From positions 496,001-560,000 of the forward strand of contig NZ_BDCM01000006.1 in NCBI RefSeq assembly GCF_001613505.1: a DNA stretch of 64,000 bases. Reading direction: 5' to 3'. A program made the position numbers and the translations under genes. The stretch comes from Nocardia mikamii NBRC 108933. Lineage in GTDB: Bacteria > Actinomycetota > Actinomycetes > Mycobacteriales > Mycobacteriaceae. Under the pieces are notes generated by a model. It did no database searches, was not told the DNA's origin, and saw only the letters and a list, made by a program, of their open reading frames with translations. Below are positions 1-8,588 of the stretch, piece after piece; the first letter of the stretch is position 1; each line of letters begins with the position of its first letter.

Positions 1-222
1 GTCGTAGACACCCGGGGAGTCCGCGCTGTCGCCGCGGCCGCGCCGGTCGTAGTTGAGCACGCGCAGGCCGTAGTTCTCGGCCAGCGCCCGCGCCAGCTCG
101 ACGGTGTTGGGGACCTGCCGATAACCGAATGCGCCGCTGATCAGCACGACGGTTCCCGCACTGCCGGAACCGATCCGGTCGAACGCGATGGTGGTGCCGT
201 CCTGCGACGTCACGGTCTGCAT
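1..222 (-). CDS. Alpha/beta hydrolase, N-terminal part (runs off the window)
   Basis: Only the first 74 codons lie in the window; the gene continues leftwards. The ATG at 222 is preceded on the minus strand by an AAGGAG ribosome binding site. The visible protein begins MQTVTSQDGTTIAFDRIG, continues with the hydrophobic strand TVVLISGAFGYR and then has YDRRGRGDS, the first strands and oxyanion region of alpha/beta hydrolases. The catalytic serine elbow lies outside the window, so no substrate can be given. It diverges from the DUF1266 gene at 337. Confidence 0.8.
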   Translation of the reverse strand, partial: MQTVTSQDGTTIAFDRIGSGSAGTVVLISGAFGYRQVPNTVELARALAENYGLRVLNYDRRGRGDSADSPGVYD

Positions 223-336
223 GTCCTACTCCTTCGCGGGCCGGGGTTCGGTTCGAAAGTACGCGATGGGTTCGCGAGCACCGGCAGGGCCGGTCGGTAG
301 GCTCGCACGGACAGTATTCACGGGCGAGGGGGTGCA

Positions 337-1200
337 GTGGTGACGATCATCGCCGGACCGCACGGACTGCCGCGCATCAGCGGATTTCCGAGTTCGGATT
401 TCGATCCCGGCTCGGACAAGTGGTCGGGTGTCGCCATCGGCGAGGATCGCATCCGGGCGCTGGCCATCGGCGCGTACTACGGCCGCAGCTGGAGCTCCTA
501 CAACGACACCGTCGCCTTCCAGCCCGAACACCCCGGAAGTTCGGAGACCCGGCGCGAATCCACCATCGAGGGCCTGCACGAATCGTGGGGCGTCGACAAC
601 GCCGAGGATGCGCGCGACACCATCGGCCGGCTGCTGAGCGGGATGCACGCACCGCTGTTCGCGATGGTGCACCCGCTGGCGATCGCGGCCGCTCAGGACA
701 CCACCCGCGTCGACCGCACCGGCCTCGCCGACAGCCACCGCGAATTCCTGCACACCGTGTCCGAGGTGCGCGGCTATCGCGGGGTCAACGGCATCGACCG
801 CGACTACGACGCCTGGTTGCAGGCCATCAAATTCGGCATCGTCGACCGGCTGCCGCAACCGCTGAACACCGACGCCACCGCCTGGGACCTGTCGCGCATC
901 GTGTTCATCGCCCGGGCCGCGCACACCGCCGGATATCTGGACGAGGACGAGGCGTGGACGCTGCTGGGCCGCGCGCTCACCAAAGCCCAGCAGCACTACC
1001 GCAATTGGCGGCAGTTCGCGGCCGGCTTCCTCACCGGCGCCATCTTCTGGGCGGCCACCCAGGACCTCGCCGCGGCCAAGGAGCAGGTCGACGAGCGCCG
1101 CTGGATGATCCGCGGGCTGCTGATGCGCCCGTCGAGTCCGTGGCGGCGAGTGGCGCTGCATCCGGGCGCGCCGGTCTTCGGCCTCTCCCCGTTCCACTGA
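337..1200 (+). CDS. DUF1266 family protein
   Basis: A 287-residue soluble protein of unknown function. From about residue 75 to 250 it has the pattern of DUF1266 proteins: an alpha-helical region with a WGVDNAEDARDTI segment, followed by Trp/Tyr-rich helices (SRIVFIARAAHTAGYL, LTKAQQHYRNWRQF). No signal peptide or membrane segment is seen. Tandem GTG codons at 337 and 340 can both serve as start; a purine-rich GGGCGAGGGGG lies just upstream. It stands alone between the divergent hydrolase and a convergent minus-strand gene. The family assignment rests on remembered sequence pattern; the function is unknown. Confidence 0.75.
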   Translation: MVTIIAGPHGLPRISGFPSSDFDPGSDKWSGVAIGEDRIRALAIGAYYGRSWSSYNDTVAFQPEHPGSSETRRESTIEGLHESWGVDNAEDARDTIGRLLSGMHAPLFAMVHPLAIAAAQDTTRVDRTGLADSHREFLHTVSEVRGYRGVNGIDRDYDAWLQAIKFGIVDRLPQPLNTDATAWDLSRIVFIARAAHTAGYLDEDEAWTLLGRALTKAQQHYRNWRQFAAGFLTGAIFWAATQDLAAAKEQVDERRWMIRGLLMRPSSPWRRVALHPGAPVFGLSPFH

Positions 1201-1207
1201 CAGGCGG

Positions 1208-2089
1208 TTACTGCGGCATCGCGCGCAGAATGCCGACGCCCTCCCACTTGAACTGCTCGGTGTCGACCATGCCGAGTTTGCGCCGCTCCACCAGCAACTG
1301 CCATTCGCCGAACAGGTCCAGCGAGGACGGGCGCGCCATCACGATGGAGCCGTCGACATGTTCGATCTCGCAGGCCAGCCGCACGGCGCCGTCGACGCGC
1401 AGCAGATCCTCGGCCTCGGTGGAGACGAATTCCAGATCCGTATTGCCGTCCGAAATGCGCAGCGTCGCCACCGATCCGGGCGGCGCCGCGACATCTGTGC
1501 GATCCAGTGCGGCCACCGGGAACTCGTAGGTCGCGCCGGCCGAGACGAACAGCAGCCGCAGGGTGGTGATCACGACCAGTCCCGGCGCACCGCGATGGCC
1601 GCACGGCGCGCATTCGAGGACGTATTCGTCCGGGCGGGCGTAGGCGTGCAGGGCCGCCAGCTCCCGCGCGCACAGTCCCGGGGTGCGCATCCGCTCGGCC
1701 GCACGCGACACATCGGGGCGGATCGGGCCGTAGTGCCCCGGAACCGGCCGGGGTGGAGCGAGATTCGGCCGCTGCCGCACGATCCGCCGCATCTCGAGCA
1801 GATCGTCGCCGATCGCGCGGACGAGTGTGGCCGCCTGCGTGAACACCTCGGGTTCGAGGAAGATCGTCGCCGGATTGCGACGGGTGGCAACGCCTTTGAT
1901 CACATAGTCCGGCGCCCGGAAATACAGCAGGATCAGCAGGTCACCGCTGTCGGCTTCGGCGAGGCAGGCGTCGCGCAGATCGCAGACCCGCACATCCATG
2001 GCGACATCGTCGTCGACGCCCAGCGGTGTGGTGGTGATCCGCCCGTCGGCATATCTGACCGCGGCCCGACGCCCCCACACCTCCAGCAC
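1208..2089 (-). CDS. Hypothetical protein with PH-like core and SHOCT-like C-terminus
   Basis: A 293-residue protein of unknown function, starting at GTG with GGGGAGG nine bases upstream. The middle (about 165-250) reads as alternating beta strands (GLVVITTLRLLFVSAG, TYEFPVAALDRTDV, VATLRISDGNTDLEF), resembling the bacterial PH-like fold. The last 35 residues (LLVERRKLGMVDTEQFKWE and onward) resemble a SHOCT-type oligomerisation helix pair. No transmembrane segment is clear. It ends 8 bases from the convergent DUF1266 gene. The domain calls are inference from pattern. Confidence 0.6.
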   Translation of the reverse strand: MLEVWGRRAAVRYADGRITTTPLGVDDDVAMDVRVCDLRDACLAEADSGDLLILLYFRAPDYVIKGVATRRNPATIFLEPEVFTQAATLVRAIGDDLLEMRRIVRQRPNLAPPRPVPGHYGPIRPDVSRAAERMRTPGLCARELAALHAYARPDEYVLECAPCGHRGAPGLVVITTLRLLFVSAGATYEFPVAALDRTDVAAPPGSVATLRISDGNTDLEFVSTEAEDLLRVDGAVRLACEIEHVDGSIVMARPSSLDLFGEWQLLVERRKLGMVDTEQFKWEGVGILRAMPQ

Positions 2090-2499
2090 TGCCGCATCCT
2101 CCCCACTCCGACCCGGTGAGACCTCATCGGGGACGGATTCTACCGAGAGACCCCCCTCGGTCCGGGTATCCGGGGAACGCCGCTCAGAGGTTACCGGCGA
2201 ACATGCTCGCGAGTCCGGTGGCGGTCGCCACGGCGGCGCTGCCCGTGCTGAGTGCGGCGATGAGAAGTGCGATGATCACGGCCCCGACCTTTCGTTATGG
2301 TGTATACGCTCGAAACGTACTGCGGCCCAACGGCCTTCACCACCGTGCGGGCGCGATTCACGGCAACCTCTGCGCCGATCGACAGCACATTGCCAGCAAG
2401 GCCGGCGCGGCGGTGTGTCGTCCGGGATCGCCGGTCCGGCGCGACACGCGAACCGGATGAGCGTGTCCGGCCCGTGAACTGGAGTGGCACACTGGCCGA
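2090..2499. other. Intergenic region between divergent genes
   Basis: A 410-base gap between the PH/SHOCT-like gene (minus) and the PAP2-type gene (plus). It must hold both promoters. Apart from one possible 31-codon minus-strand reading frame (listed separately) I see no gene, strong hairpin or repeat. Confidence 0.6.
2184..2279 (-). CDS. Possible small hydrophobic peptide (31 aa)
   Basis: A GTG-initiated reading frame preceded by AAAGGTCGGGG, encoding VIIALLIAALSTGSAAVATA and then TGLASMFAGNL. It would be a single membrane helix of about 20 residues with small and aliphatic residues only. It lies upstream of, and co-directional with, the PH/SHOCT-like gene. Only the ribosome binding site, the amphiphile-like composition and the clean stop support it, so it may not be real. 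Confidence 0.3.
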   Translation of the reverse strand: MIIALLIAALSTGSAAVATATGLASMFAGNL

Positions 2500-3558
2500 A
2501 TGCTCGGTGTACATCCGGAGACCACCGAAATCGCGGAGCCGACCGTCCCACGGCGGGTGATCCGCTACGCCGTACGGTTCGCCTACCTGGCGGCCCTGGC
2601 CGTGGCCTTGATCACCGGAGCACTTCCCGGTGGCCGCGTCCAGGAGGCGGCGTGGATGATCGGCGGGGTTCTCGCCTTCACCATCGACCGGCCCTGGCGC
2701 CAGCACATCCGGGTGCTGACCGACTGGCTGCCGCTGATCGCGGCGCTCATGGTCTACGACTACACCCGCGACCTCGCCGACAAACTCGGCATGCCGCTGC
2801 GCATGCACGAACTCGTCGACATCGACCGCTGGATGTTCGGCGGCACCCTGCCGACTATCTGGTTGCAGGACCATCTGGCCGGCGACGGTCAGCCCTGGTG
2901 GACGCCGATCATCGGCGTCGTCTACACGACCCACTTCATCCTGCCCTGGGCCGTCGCGGCGATCTTCTACGTCTACTCCCGGCCGCTGTGGGTCCGGTAT
3001 ATGCGCCGGATTCTGCTGCTGTCGTATCTGGCGCTGGTCACCTATGTGCTGGTGCCCGCGGCGCCGCCCTGGTACGCCGGGCGCGAAGGAGCCATCCCGG
3101 AACACGTGCGCCGCATATCCGGTTTCGGGCTCGGCGTGGTCGATCCCGATGTGAGCGCGCAATGGCTCGAGGATCACGGCAACTACGTCGCGGCCGTGCC
3201 CTCGCTCCACACGGCGTTCTCGGTGCTGGTGGCCGCGACGCTGTGGCCGCTGACGCGACAGTGGTGGCTGCGCGCGATCCTGGTGGTCTATCCGTGCGCG
3301 ATGGGCTTCACCCTCGTCTACGGCGGCGAGCACTGGGTCTTCGATGTGCTGCTCGGCGGTGTGTACACCGCGTTCACGATCCTCATCACCCGCATGTGGG
3401 AGAACTGGCGGGCCGGGCGGGCACTGCTCGGTCCGCTCCCCGCGGTCGGCCGCGGTGACGATTCGGAGGCGGCGATCTCCGCGTCATCGGAGGCGGACGG
3501 AACCGGAGCGGCCGTGGCGGTGCCGGCCGGTCCGACCGGACCCGCGAGTCCGCGATGA
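2500..3558 (+). CDS. PAP2-superfamily membrane protein, inositol phosphotransferase-like
   Basis: A 352-residue polytopic membrane protein. It carries the split phosphatidic-acid-phosphatase signature near the C-terminus: AAVPSLHTAFS with His237, and YGGEHWVFDVLLG with His278 and Asp282. Six or so hydrophobic segments precede and surround these. Proteins with this layout (Aur1/Ipt1-like PAP2) transfer or hydrolyse phospho-head groups on lipids at the membrane; in mycolic-acid actinobacteria they are plausible in phosphoinositide or glycolipid metabolism, which is inference. The last 50 residues are a low-complexity Ala/Gly/Pro tail. A short hairpin with 6-bp arms (3583-3601) follows the stop. 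The start is the ATG at 2500. Confidence 0.8.
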   Translation: MLGVHPETTEIAEPTVPRRVIRYAVRFAYLAALAVALITGALPGGRVQEAAWMIGGVLAFTIDRPWRQHIRVLTDWLPLIAALMVYDYTRDLADKLGMPLRMHELVDIDRWMFGGTLPTIWLQDHLAGDGQPWWTPIIGVVYTTHFILPWAVAAIFYVYSRPLWVRYMRRILLLSYLALVTYVLVPAAPPWYAGREGAIPEHVRRISGFGLGVVDPDVSAQWLEDHGNYVAAVPSLHTAFSVLVAATLWPLTRQWWLRAILVVYPCAMGFTLVYGGEHWVFDVLLGGVYTAFTILITRMWENWRAGRALLGPLPAVGRGDDSEAAISASSEADGTGAAVAVPAGPTGPASPR

Positions 3559-3810
3559 ACCGACTGTGACGAGCGTCTCTCCGATCCGCACCGCACGGAT
3601 CCGCCGCAGGTGAGCAGCCGTTTCTCGCGACTATCAGTGCACGTCGGGGCGGAAAATCGGGTGCTCGCCTGCCCGCTCCACCGGAATACTTGCGCGGCAC
3701 CGATGAGTTGAGTGGGTCACGGTCGTCAGGTCTGGTGTGACGTTCGAGGCACTACAGGGGTGACTCGGCGTCGGTCAGACATTCTGCGTTCGCGACACCC
3801 GGAGGTACAG

Positions 3811-5280
3811 ATGCCCGCCGAACCAGTCCATCGCCCGGCCGGGCGAAGAACCCCCGCGGTGATCCGGCTGCTGGTCCTCGCGACCTTCGTGGTGATCCTC
3901 AACGAGACCATCATGATCAACGCGATCCCCCGCCTGATGACCGATCTGCACGTCACCGAACGGTCCGCGCAGTGGGTGTCGACCGCGTTCATGCTCACGA
4001 TGGCGGCCGTCATCCCCGTCACCGGATGGTTCCTGCAACGCGTCACCACCCGCCGCGCCTATGCGCTCGCGATGGGCGTCTTCCTCGCCGGCACCCTCTT
4101 GTCGGCCGCGGCGCCGTCGTTCGCGATTCTGCTGGTCGGGCGCGTCGTGCAGGCCGGCGGCACCGCCGTGATGATGCCGCTGCTCATGACGACCCTGATG
4201 ACCGTGGTCCCCGAACACGACCGCGGCCGCGTCATGGGTAACGTCACCCTCGCCATCTCGGTCGCTCCCGCCATGGGTCCGGTCATCTCCGGCCTGGTGC
4301 TCCAGATCGGTTCCTGGCGTTGGCTTTTCCTGCTGGTGCTGCCCATCGCCGGTGCCGTGACCTTCTTCGGCCTGCGCAAACTGGAGAACGTCGGCGAGCC
4401 CCAGAGCGGTGCGATCGATTGGGCCAGTGTCGTTTTCGCGGCCCTGGGCTTCGGCAGCCTGGTCTACGGCCTCAGCCGGTTCGAGGTCGGCAACATCGTG
4501 ATCCCGGCGCTGATCGTTGCGGCCGGTGTGGCCTTCATCGCGGTGTTCGCGGCCCGGCAGATTCGCCTGCAGCGCACCGGCTCTCCCCTGCTGGATCTGC
4601 GAATCCTGTTGTCCGGCACCTACACCAAGGCGCTCGTGCTGATGGCAGTCGCCTTCCTGGCGATGATGGGCTCGATGATCCTGCTGCCGCTGTACCTGCA
4701 GAACCTGCGATCGCTCTCGCCGCTGGAAACCGGTCTGCTGGTGATGCCGGGCGGGTTGGCGATGGGCCTGCTGGGCCCGACGATCGGGCGGCTGTTCGAC
4801 CGCTTCGGCGGGCGCCTGCTGGTGATTCCCGGCGCGATCGGCATCACCGCGGCCCTGGCCGGTTTCACCCGCATCTCGCTGACCATGCCGTACTGGCAGC
4901 TGCTGGCACTGCACATTCTGTTGATGGTGTCGCTGGCCGCGGCCTTCACCCCGGTCTTCACCCTCGGCCTGGGCGCGCTGCCGCAGCATCTGTACTCGCA
5001 CGGCAGCTCGATGCTCGGCACCCTGCAGCAGGTAGCCGCGGCCTTCGGCACCGCCCTGGTGGTCACGGTGATGACCGCCCGCGCCACCACGCTCACCGAC
5101 CGCGGGATCGAACCGCTCGTCGCCCACCTTTCGGGTATGCGGCTGGCCTTCGCGATATCCGCCGGCCTGGCGGTGATCGTGATCGTGATGGCGGTGCTAC
5201 TGCCCAATCGCTCGGCCTCGTCGGAGGCGGTCGTCCTCGATTCCGAGGATGTCGAGGACACCGAGATGGTCCGCGGCTGA
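3811..5280 (+). CDS. MFS transporter, DHA2 (EmrB/QacA-like) drug exporter family
   Basis: A 489-residue inner-membrane drug:proton antiporter. The ATG at 3811 is chosen because GGAGG sits 6 bases upstream; an in-frame codon 99 bases earlier has no such site. The protein has about 14 hydrophobic segments, an N-terminal segment with NETIMINAIPRLM typical of DHA2 proteins, and an antiporter motif C-like stretch (APAMGPVISGLVLQ) in the fifth helix. The substrate cannot be predicted. It is a single-gene unit: a 250-base gap precedes it and a strong bidirectional terminator separates it from the convergent P450 gene. Confidence 0.88.
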   Translation: MPAEPVHRPAGRRTPAVIRLLVLATFVVILNETIMINAIPRLMTDLHVTERSAQWVSTAFMLTMAAVIPVTGWFLQRVTTRRAYALAMGVFLAGTLLSAAAPSFAILLVGRVVQAGGTAVMMPLLMTTLMTVVPEHDRGRVMGNVTLAISVAPAMGPVISGLVLQIGSWRWLFLLVLPIAGAVTFFGLRKLENVGEPQSGAIDWASVVFAALGFGSLVYGLSRFEVGNIVIPALIVAAGVAFIAVFAARQIRLQRTGSPLLDLRILLSGTYTKALVLMAVAFLAMMGSMILLPLYLQNLRSLSPLETGLLVMPGGLAMGLLGPTIGRLFDRFGGRLLVIPGAIGITAALAGFTRISLTMPYWQLLALHILLMVSLAAAFTPVFTLGLGALPQHLYSHGSSMLGTLQQVAAAFGTALVVTVMTARATTLTDRGIEPLVAHLSGMRLAFAISAGLAVIVIVMAVLLPNRSASSEAVVLDSEDVEDTEMVRG

Positions 5281-5291
5281 CCACGGACCGA

Positions 5292-5328
5292 AACGCCCGC
5301 GAGACCCTCTGCCGGTCTCGCGGGCGTT
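5292..5328. terminator. Bidirectional transcription terminator
   Basis: A perfect 15-bp stem (AACGCCCGCGAGACC at 5292-5306 with its complement at 5314-5328) and a 7-base loop, followed by TGTCGTGTT. It lies between the convergent DHA2 transporter and P450 genes. Confidence 0.85.
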
Positions 5329-5335
5329 GTCGTGT

Positions 5336-6553
5336 TCAGCCGCGATCAGGACCCGGACGAACCGGCACCGACAGCGGACCCACCGTGAAGAACGAAGGGG
5401 TATAAGGGATTTCGGCCGGATCGACGGCCAGCGTCAGATCGGGGAACCGGCGATACAGGCTCGACAACCCGAGACGTCCTTCCAGCCGGGCCAGCGGTGC
5501 GCCGATGCAGTAGCGCGGTCCGTGCCCGAATCCGAGATGCGGCCGCGGCGGGCGGGTGATGTCGAATTCGTCGGCGGTCTCCCCGTGCTGCGCGGTGTCC
5601 ACTCCGGTGGCTTGATAGACGACGCCGACCGCGTTCCCCTTCGGAATCGGAACCCCGTCGATCGTCACGTCCGCCAGCGTGAATCGGAAACTCGTCATCA
5701 TCACCGAGTGCCGATAGCGCAGCGTCTCCTCCACCACGTCGGCCCACCGATCCTCCGCCTGCACCAAGGCCAGCTGATCGGGATGCCGGCCCAGAGCGAC
5801 GACCGCATTCCCGAGCAGGTACACGGTGGTTTCGTGGCCGGCGATCAACATCAGCCACAGAATGGCGACCAGTTCGTCCGTGGTGAGCCGGTCGCCCTCG
5901 TCGCGTGCCCGGACCAGATCGGAAGTCAGATCATCCCCGGGCTCGTGTTGTTTGCGTTCGACCAGCTCGTAGAGATAGCCGCGCAGCGCCACCTGCGTCG
6001 AGAACGCCTCCTCGGCCGAAATCTCTTGCGACAGGGAGGTCAGCGTCCACTGCCGCAGCTGCGCCCGCTCCGATTCGGGTACGCCGAACAGCTCGCTGAT
6101 CACCGCCATCGGCAGCGCGTCGCAGAACGCCGGCACCAGATCGACCCGATCCCCAGCGGCGGCTATACCGTCGAGCAGGCCGTCGATGATCGCCTGGATC
6201 CGCGGCTCCAGAGCCCGGACCCGCGCCGGAGTGAAACCCTTGCCGACCAGGCCGCGCAGTCGCCGATGGTCGGCGCCGTCCTTGGTCGACAGATGATCAC
6301 CCTGCACGATCGCCCGGAACGGCCAGTCCTCGGGGATCGACCCGTCGTAGAGCGCGGGCCAGTGTTTCGGATCCCGGGCGAAGGTCTTGTTGTCGCCGGC
6401 GAGGATCTCCTCGACCGCCCGATGGGAGAGCGCGAGGTAGGCCGGAACCCCGCCCGGGAAGTCGACTTCGACCACCGGAGCGGTCTTGCGTAGGCGTAGG
6501 CAGGTATCGAGGGGACGTTCGTTCGCATCGGGAAAAGCAGGTCGGTTCGTCAT
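5336..6553 (-). CDS. Cytochrome P450
   Basis: A 405-residue soluble P450 monooxygenase of ordinary bacterial class I length. Diagnostic motifs are all present: I-helix AGHETT at 238-243, the K-helix ExxR (E276-R279), and the haem loop FGHGPRYCIGAP with Cys349 as thiolate ligand. No ferredoxin or reductase gene is adjacent, so electrons must come from elsewhere. The ATG at 6553 is chosen over the adjoining GTG because GAAGGG lies 7 bases upstream. It diverges from an acyl-CoA dehydrogenase gene across a 237-base interval with a KstR-type palindrome, which makes a lipid or sterol substrate possible but unproven. Confidence 0.93.
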   Translation of the reverse strand: MTNRPAFPDANERPLDTCLRLRKTAPVVEVDFPGGVPAYLALSHRAVEEILAGDNKTFARDPKHWPALYDGSIPEDWPFRAIVQGDHLSTKDGADHRRLRGLVGKGFTPARVRALEPRIQAIIDGLLDGIAAAGDRVDLVPAFCDALPMAVISELFGVPESERAQLRQWTLTSLSQEISAEEAFSTQVALRGYLYELVERKQHEPGDDLTSDLVRARDEGDRLTTDELVAILWLMLIAGHETTVYLLGNAVVALGRHPDQLALVQAEDRWADVVEETLRYRHSVMMTSFRFTLADVTIDGVPIPKGNAVGVVYQATGVDTAQHGETADEFDITRPPRPHLGFGHGPRYCIGAPLARLEGRLGLSSLYRRFPDLTLAVDPAEIPYTPSFFTVGPLSVPVRPGPDRG

Positions 6554-6734
6554 CACGGAACCCTTCGACTGTCGACGTGACTGCGCACGCGAGGGATGAG
6601 ACCTGTTGCCCGCGAAATCATCTCAGAGGACCGTCGAAGCCGGGCCGAGTCGAGCACCAGCCGTGGGGAGAGTGTGCACCGGCGCGCGATGGCGCGCAGC
6701 GCGCCGGGAAGCCGACGCGGCAGCCGTCCCGAAT

Positions 6735-6748
6735 TAGAACGTGTTCTA
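6735..6748. promoter_or_regulatory. KstR-type operator (TnnAACnnGTTnnA)
   Basis: TAGAACGTGTTCTA is a perfect 14-bp palindrome that exactly fits the published KstR consensus TnnAACnnGTTnnA for cholesterol and lipid catabolism genes in mycobacteria and rhodococci. It lies 43 bases upstream of the acyl-CoA dehydrogenase ATG, where a repressor would block transcription, and about 180 bases upstream of the divergent P450. That KstR binds here is inference. Confidence 0.7.
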
Positions 6749-6790
6749 TATTTGAGGGAACCGTTCCGGCCATCCTCGGGAGTTGACGAC

Positions 6791-8008
6791 ATGTACAAGT
6801 GGTCCGACGAAGATCTGATGCTTCGCGACGCCGTGCGCGGCTTCATCAAGAAGGAAATCGAACCGCATGTCGACCGGCTCGAGAGCGGCGAGCTGCCACC
6901 GTTCGACATCATCCGCAAGCTGTACGCCACCTTCGGTCTCGACGAGATGGCGCGCGAGGGGCTGGCGAAATCCCTCGCTCGCGAGGAAGCCGGAACACCG
7001 GGGAAGTCCGGCGGGTTCAGCGGGTCCGGCAGTATGGGCGTCATCCTCAACAGCGAGCTGGCCGGAGTGAGCCTCGGCCTGGTCGCATCGATGGGCGTGA
7101 GCCTGGGCCTGGCTGTCGGCACCATTCGCAGCCGCGGCACTCTCGCGCAGAAGAAGCGCTGGCTGCCGGAGCTGGTGACGTTCGAGAAGGTCGGGGCCTG
7201 GGCGATCACCGAACCCGATTCCGGCTCCGACGCATTCGGCGGTATGAAGTCCTATGTGCGCCGCGACGGCGAGGACTACATTCTCAACGGCCGCAAAACC
7301 TTCATCACCAACGGCCCGTACGCAGACGTGACCGTCGTCTACGCCAAACTCGACGAGGAGGACGGCACCGACCGGCGCGACCGCAAGGTGCTGACCTTCG
7401 TCCTCGACAGGGGTATGCCCGGTTTCGTGCAGAGCGCGCCGTTCAAGAAGATGGGCATGAATTCGTCCCCCACCGGCGAGCTGGTCTTCGACAACGTCCG
7501 CCTGACGCCCGACCGCCTGCTCGGCGAGACCGAGAATCCCGCCAAGGGCGACGGCAAGGACAGCGCGAAGGAATCCTTCGCCGCCGAACGCATCGGCATC
7601 GCCTCCCTGGCACTGGGCATCATCAACGAATGTCACCGGCTCTGTGTCGATTACGCGAAATCGCGCACCCTGTGGGGTAAGGAGATCGGCCACTTCCAGC
7701 TCATCCAGCTCAAGCTCGCCGAAATGGAAATCGCCCGGATCAATGTGCAGAACATGGTCTTCAACGCCATCGAGCGCACCGCCGCCGGCGAATCCGTCTC
7801 CCTCGCCGAAGCGTCCGCGATGAAGCTCTACTCCTCCCGCGCCGCCACCGAGGTCGCCATGGAAGCGGTCCAGTTGTTCGGCGGCAACGGATACATGGCC
7901 GAGTACAAGGTGGAACAGCTTGCCCGCGACGCGAAGTCGCTGATGATCTACGCGGGCAGCAACGAGATCCAGGTGACGCATATCGCCAAGGGCCTGCTGA
8001 ACGGTTAG
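6791..8008 (+). CDS. Acyl-CoA dehydrogenase (FadE family)
   Basis: A 405-residue FAD-dependent enzyme that introduces a trans-2 double bond into acyl-CoA thioesters. It shows the N-terminal helical domain (MYKWSDEDLMLRDAVRGFIK), the mid-domain WAITEPDSGSDAFG flavin/substrate motif, KTFITNGPYAD, and the C-terminal LFGGNGYMAEYKVEQLARD and GSNEIQ segments. Length is usual for the family. The ATG at 6791 fits conserved N-termini better than an in-frame codon 195 bases upstream. A KstR-like operator in the promoter suggests a role in sterol or branched-lipid breakdown. Gene context does not define chain length. Confidence 0.9.
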   Translation: MYKWSDEDLMLRDAVRGFIKKEIEPHVDRLESGELPPFDIIRKLYATFGLDEMAREGLAKSLAREEAGTPGKSGGFSGSGSMGVILNSELAGVSLGLVASMGVSLGLAVGTIRSRGTLAQKKRWLPELVTFEKVGAWAITEPDSGSDAFGGMKSYVRRDGEDYILNGRKTFITNGPYADVTVVYAKLDEEDGTDRRDRKVLTFVLDRGMPGFVQSAPFKKMGMNSSPTGELVFDNVRLTPDRLLGETENPAKGDGKDSAKESFAAERIGIASLALGIINECHRLCVDYAKSRTLWGKEIGHFQLIQLKLAEMEIARINVQNMVFNAIERTAAGESVSLAEASAMKLYSSRAATEVAMEAVQLFGGNGYMAEYKVEQLARDAKSLMIYAGSNEIQVTHIAKGLLNG

Positions 8009-8046
8009 TCCGCCAATTCGAGTCCGCGTCGGCCGATCCGTCCTGT

Positions 8047-8427
8047 TCAGATGCGCTGATCCGCGAGCTGCAATACCAGGCAGGCGACAGCCAAGGGCAG
8101 GAACAACCCCACAGCCAGATAGAAGGTCTGCGCATAGTCGGCGACCCGGATATGGGTATAGGCCGCGCAGACGAAGTAGAGCACCAAGCCGATCGCGGCG
8201 GCCGTACCCACGTACGGCACCCCGAGCACACCCAGCAGCAGCCCGGCAGCTCCCGCGAGTTTCAAGGTGCCGATCGGGAACGTGAGCCACGACTGGGGAA
8301 TTCCGGCGGTCTCCATCGCGGGCGCCAACGTGGCCATGACCGGGGCGAATCGGGTGACGGCGGCGACCCCGGAGAAGGTGTTGGCGGCGATGGTGACGAG
8401 CATGACGGTCAGATAGGCGACGTACAT
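8047..8427 (-). CDS. DoxX-like four-helix membrane protein
   Basis: A 126-residue integral membrane protein with four hydrophobic helices, starting MYVAYLTVMLVTIAAN. The pattern, with FPIGTLKLAGAAGLLLG in the second helix, matches the DoxX-like family of small membrane proteins, whose biochemical role is mostly unknown. The ATG at 8427 has GAGCGAGG upstream; a TTG 39 bases earlier is in frame but less likely. A 20-bp palindrome lies about 40 bases upstream, so regulated expression is likely. Confidence 0.75.
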   Translation of the reverse strand: MYVAYLTVMLVTIAANTFSGVAAVTRFAPVMATLAPAMETAGIPQSWLTFPIGTLKLAGAAGLLLGVLGVPYVGTAAAIGLVLYFVCAAYTHIRVADYAQTFYLAVGLFLPLAVACLVLQLADQRI

Positions 8428-8468
8428 CAGAGCCTCGCTCGATCGATAACTAATACGGTTTCCCAACT

Positions 8469-8488
8469 ATATCGTTTTCATACGATAT
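8469..8488. promoter_or_regulatory. Palindromic operator upstream of the DoxX-like gene
   Basis: ATATCGT (8469-8475) and ACGATAT (8482-8488) form a perfect 7-bp inverted repeat around a 6-base AT-rich centre, in an AT-rich patch unusual for this genome. The position suits a repressor site for the DoxX-like gene. The cognate regulator is not evident nearby. Confidence 0.5.
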
Positions 8489-8588
8489 GAGATAGAGTGA
8501 AATCGCACACCACCACGACATACTCGGCCGGTTGGCTGCGCATCGCCCGATGCTCGCGAAGGGGGTTCGGATCGAAGAGGACCCTCGC

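Noticed and set aside
226-1197. Minus-strand frame of 323 codons opposite the DUF1266 gene
   Set aside because: The plus-strand protein has family-like sequence; the minus frame is a Gly/Arg/Ala-rich shadow.
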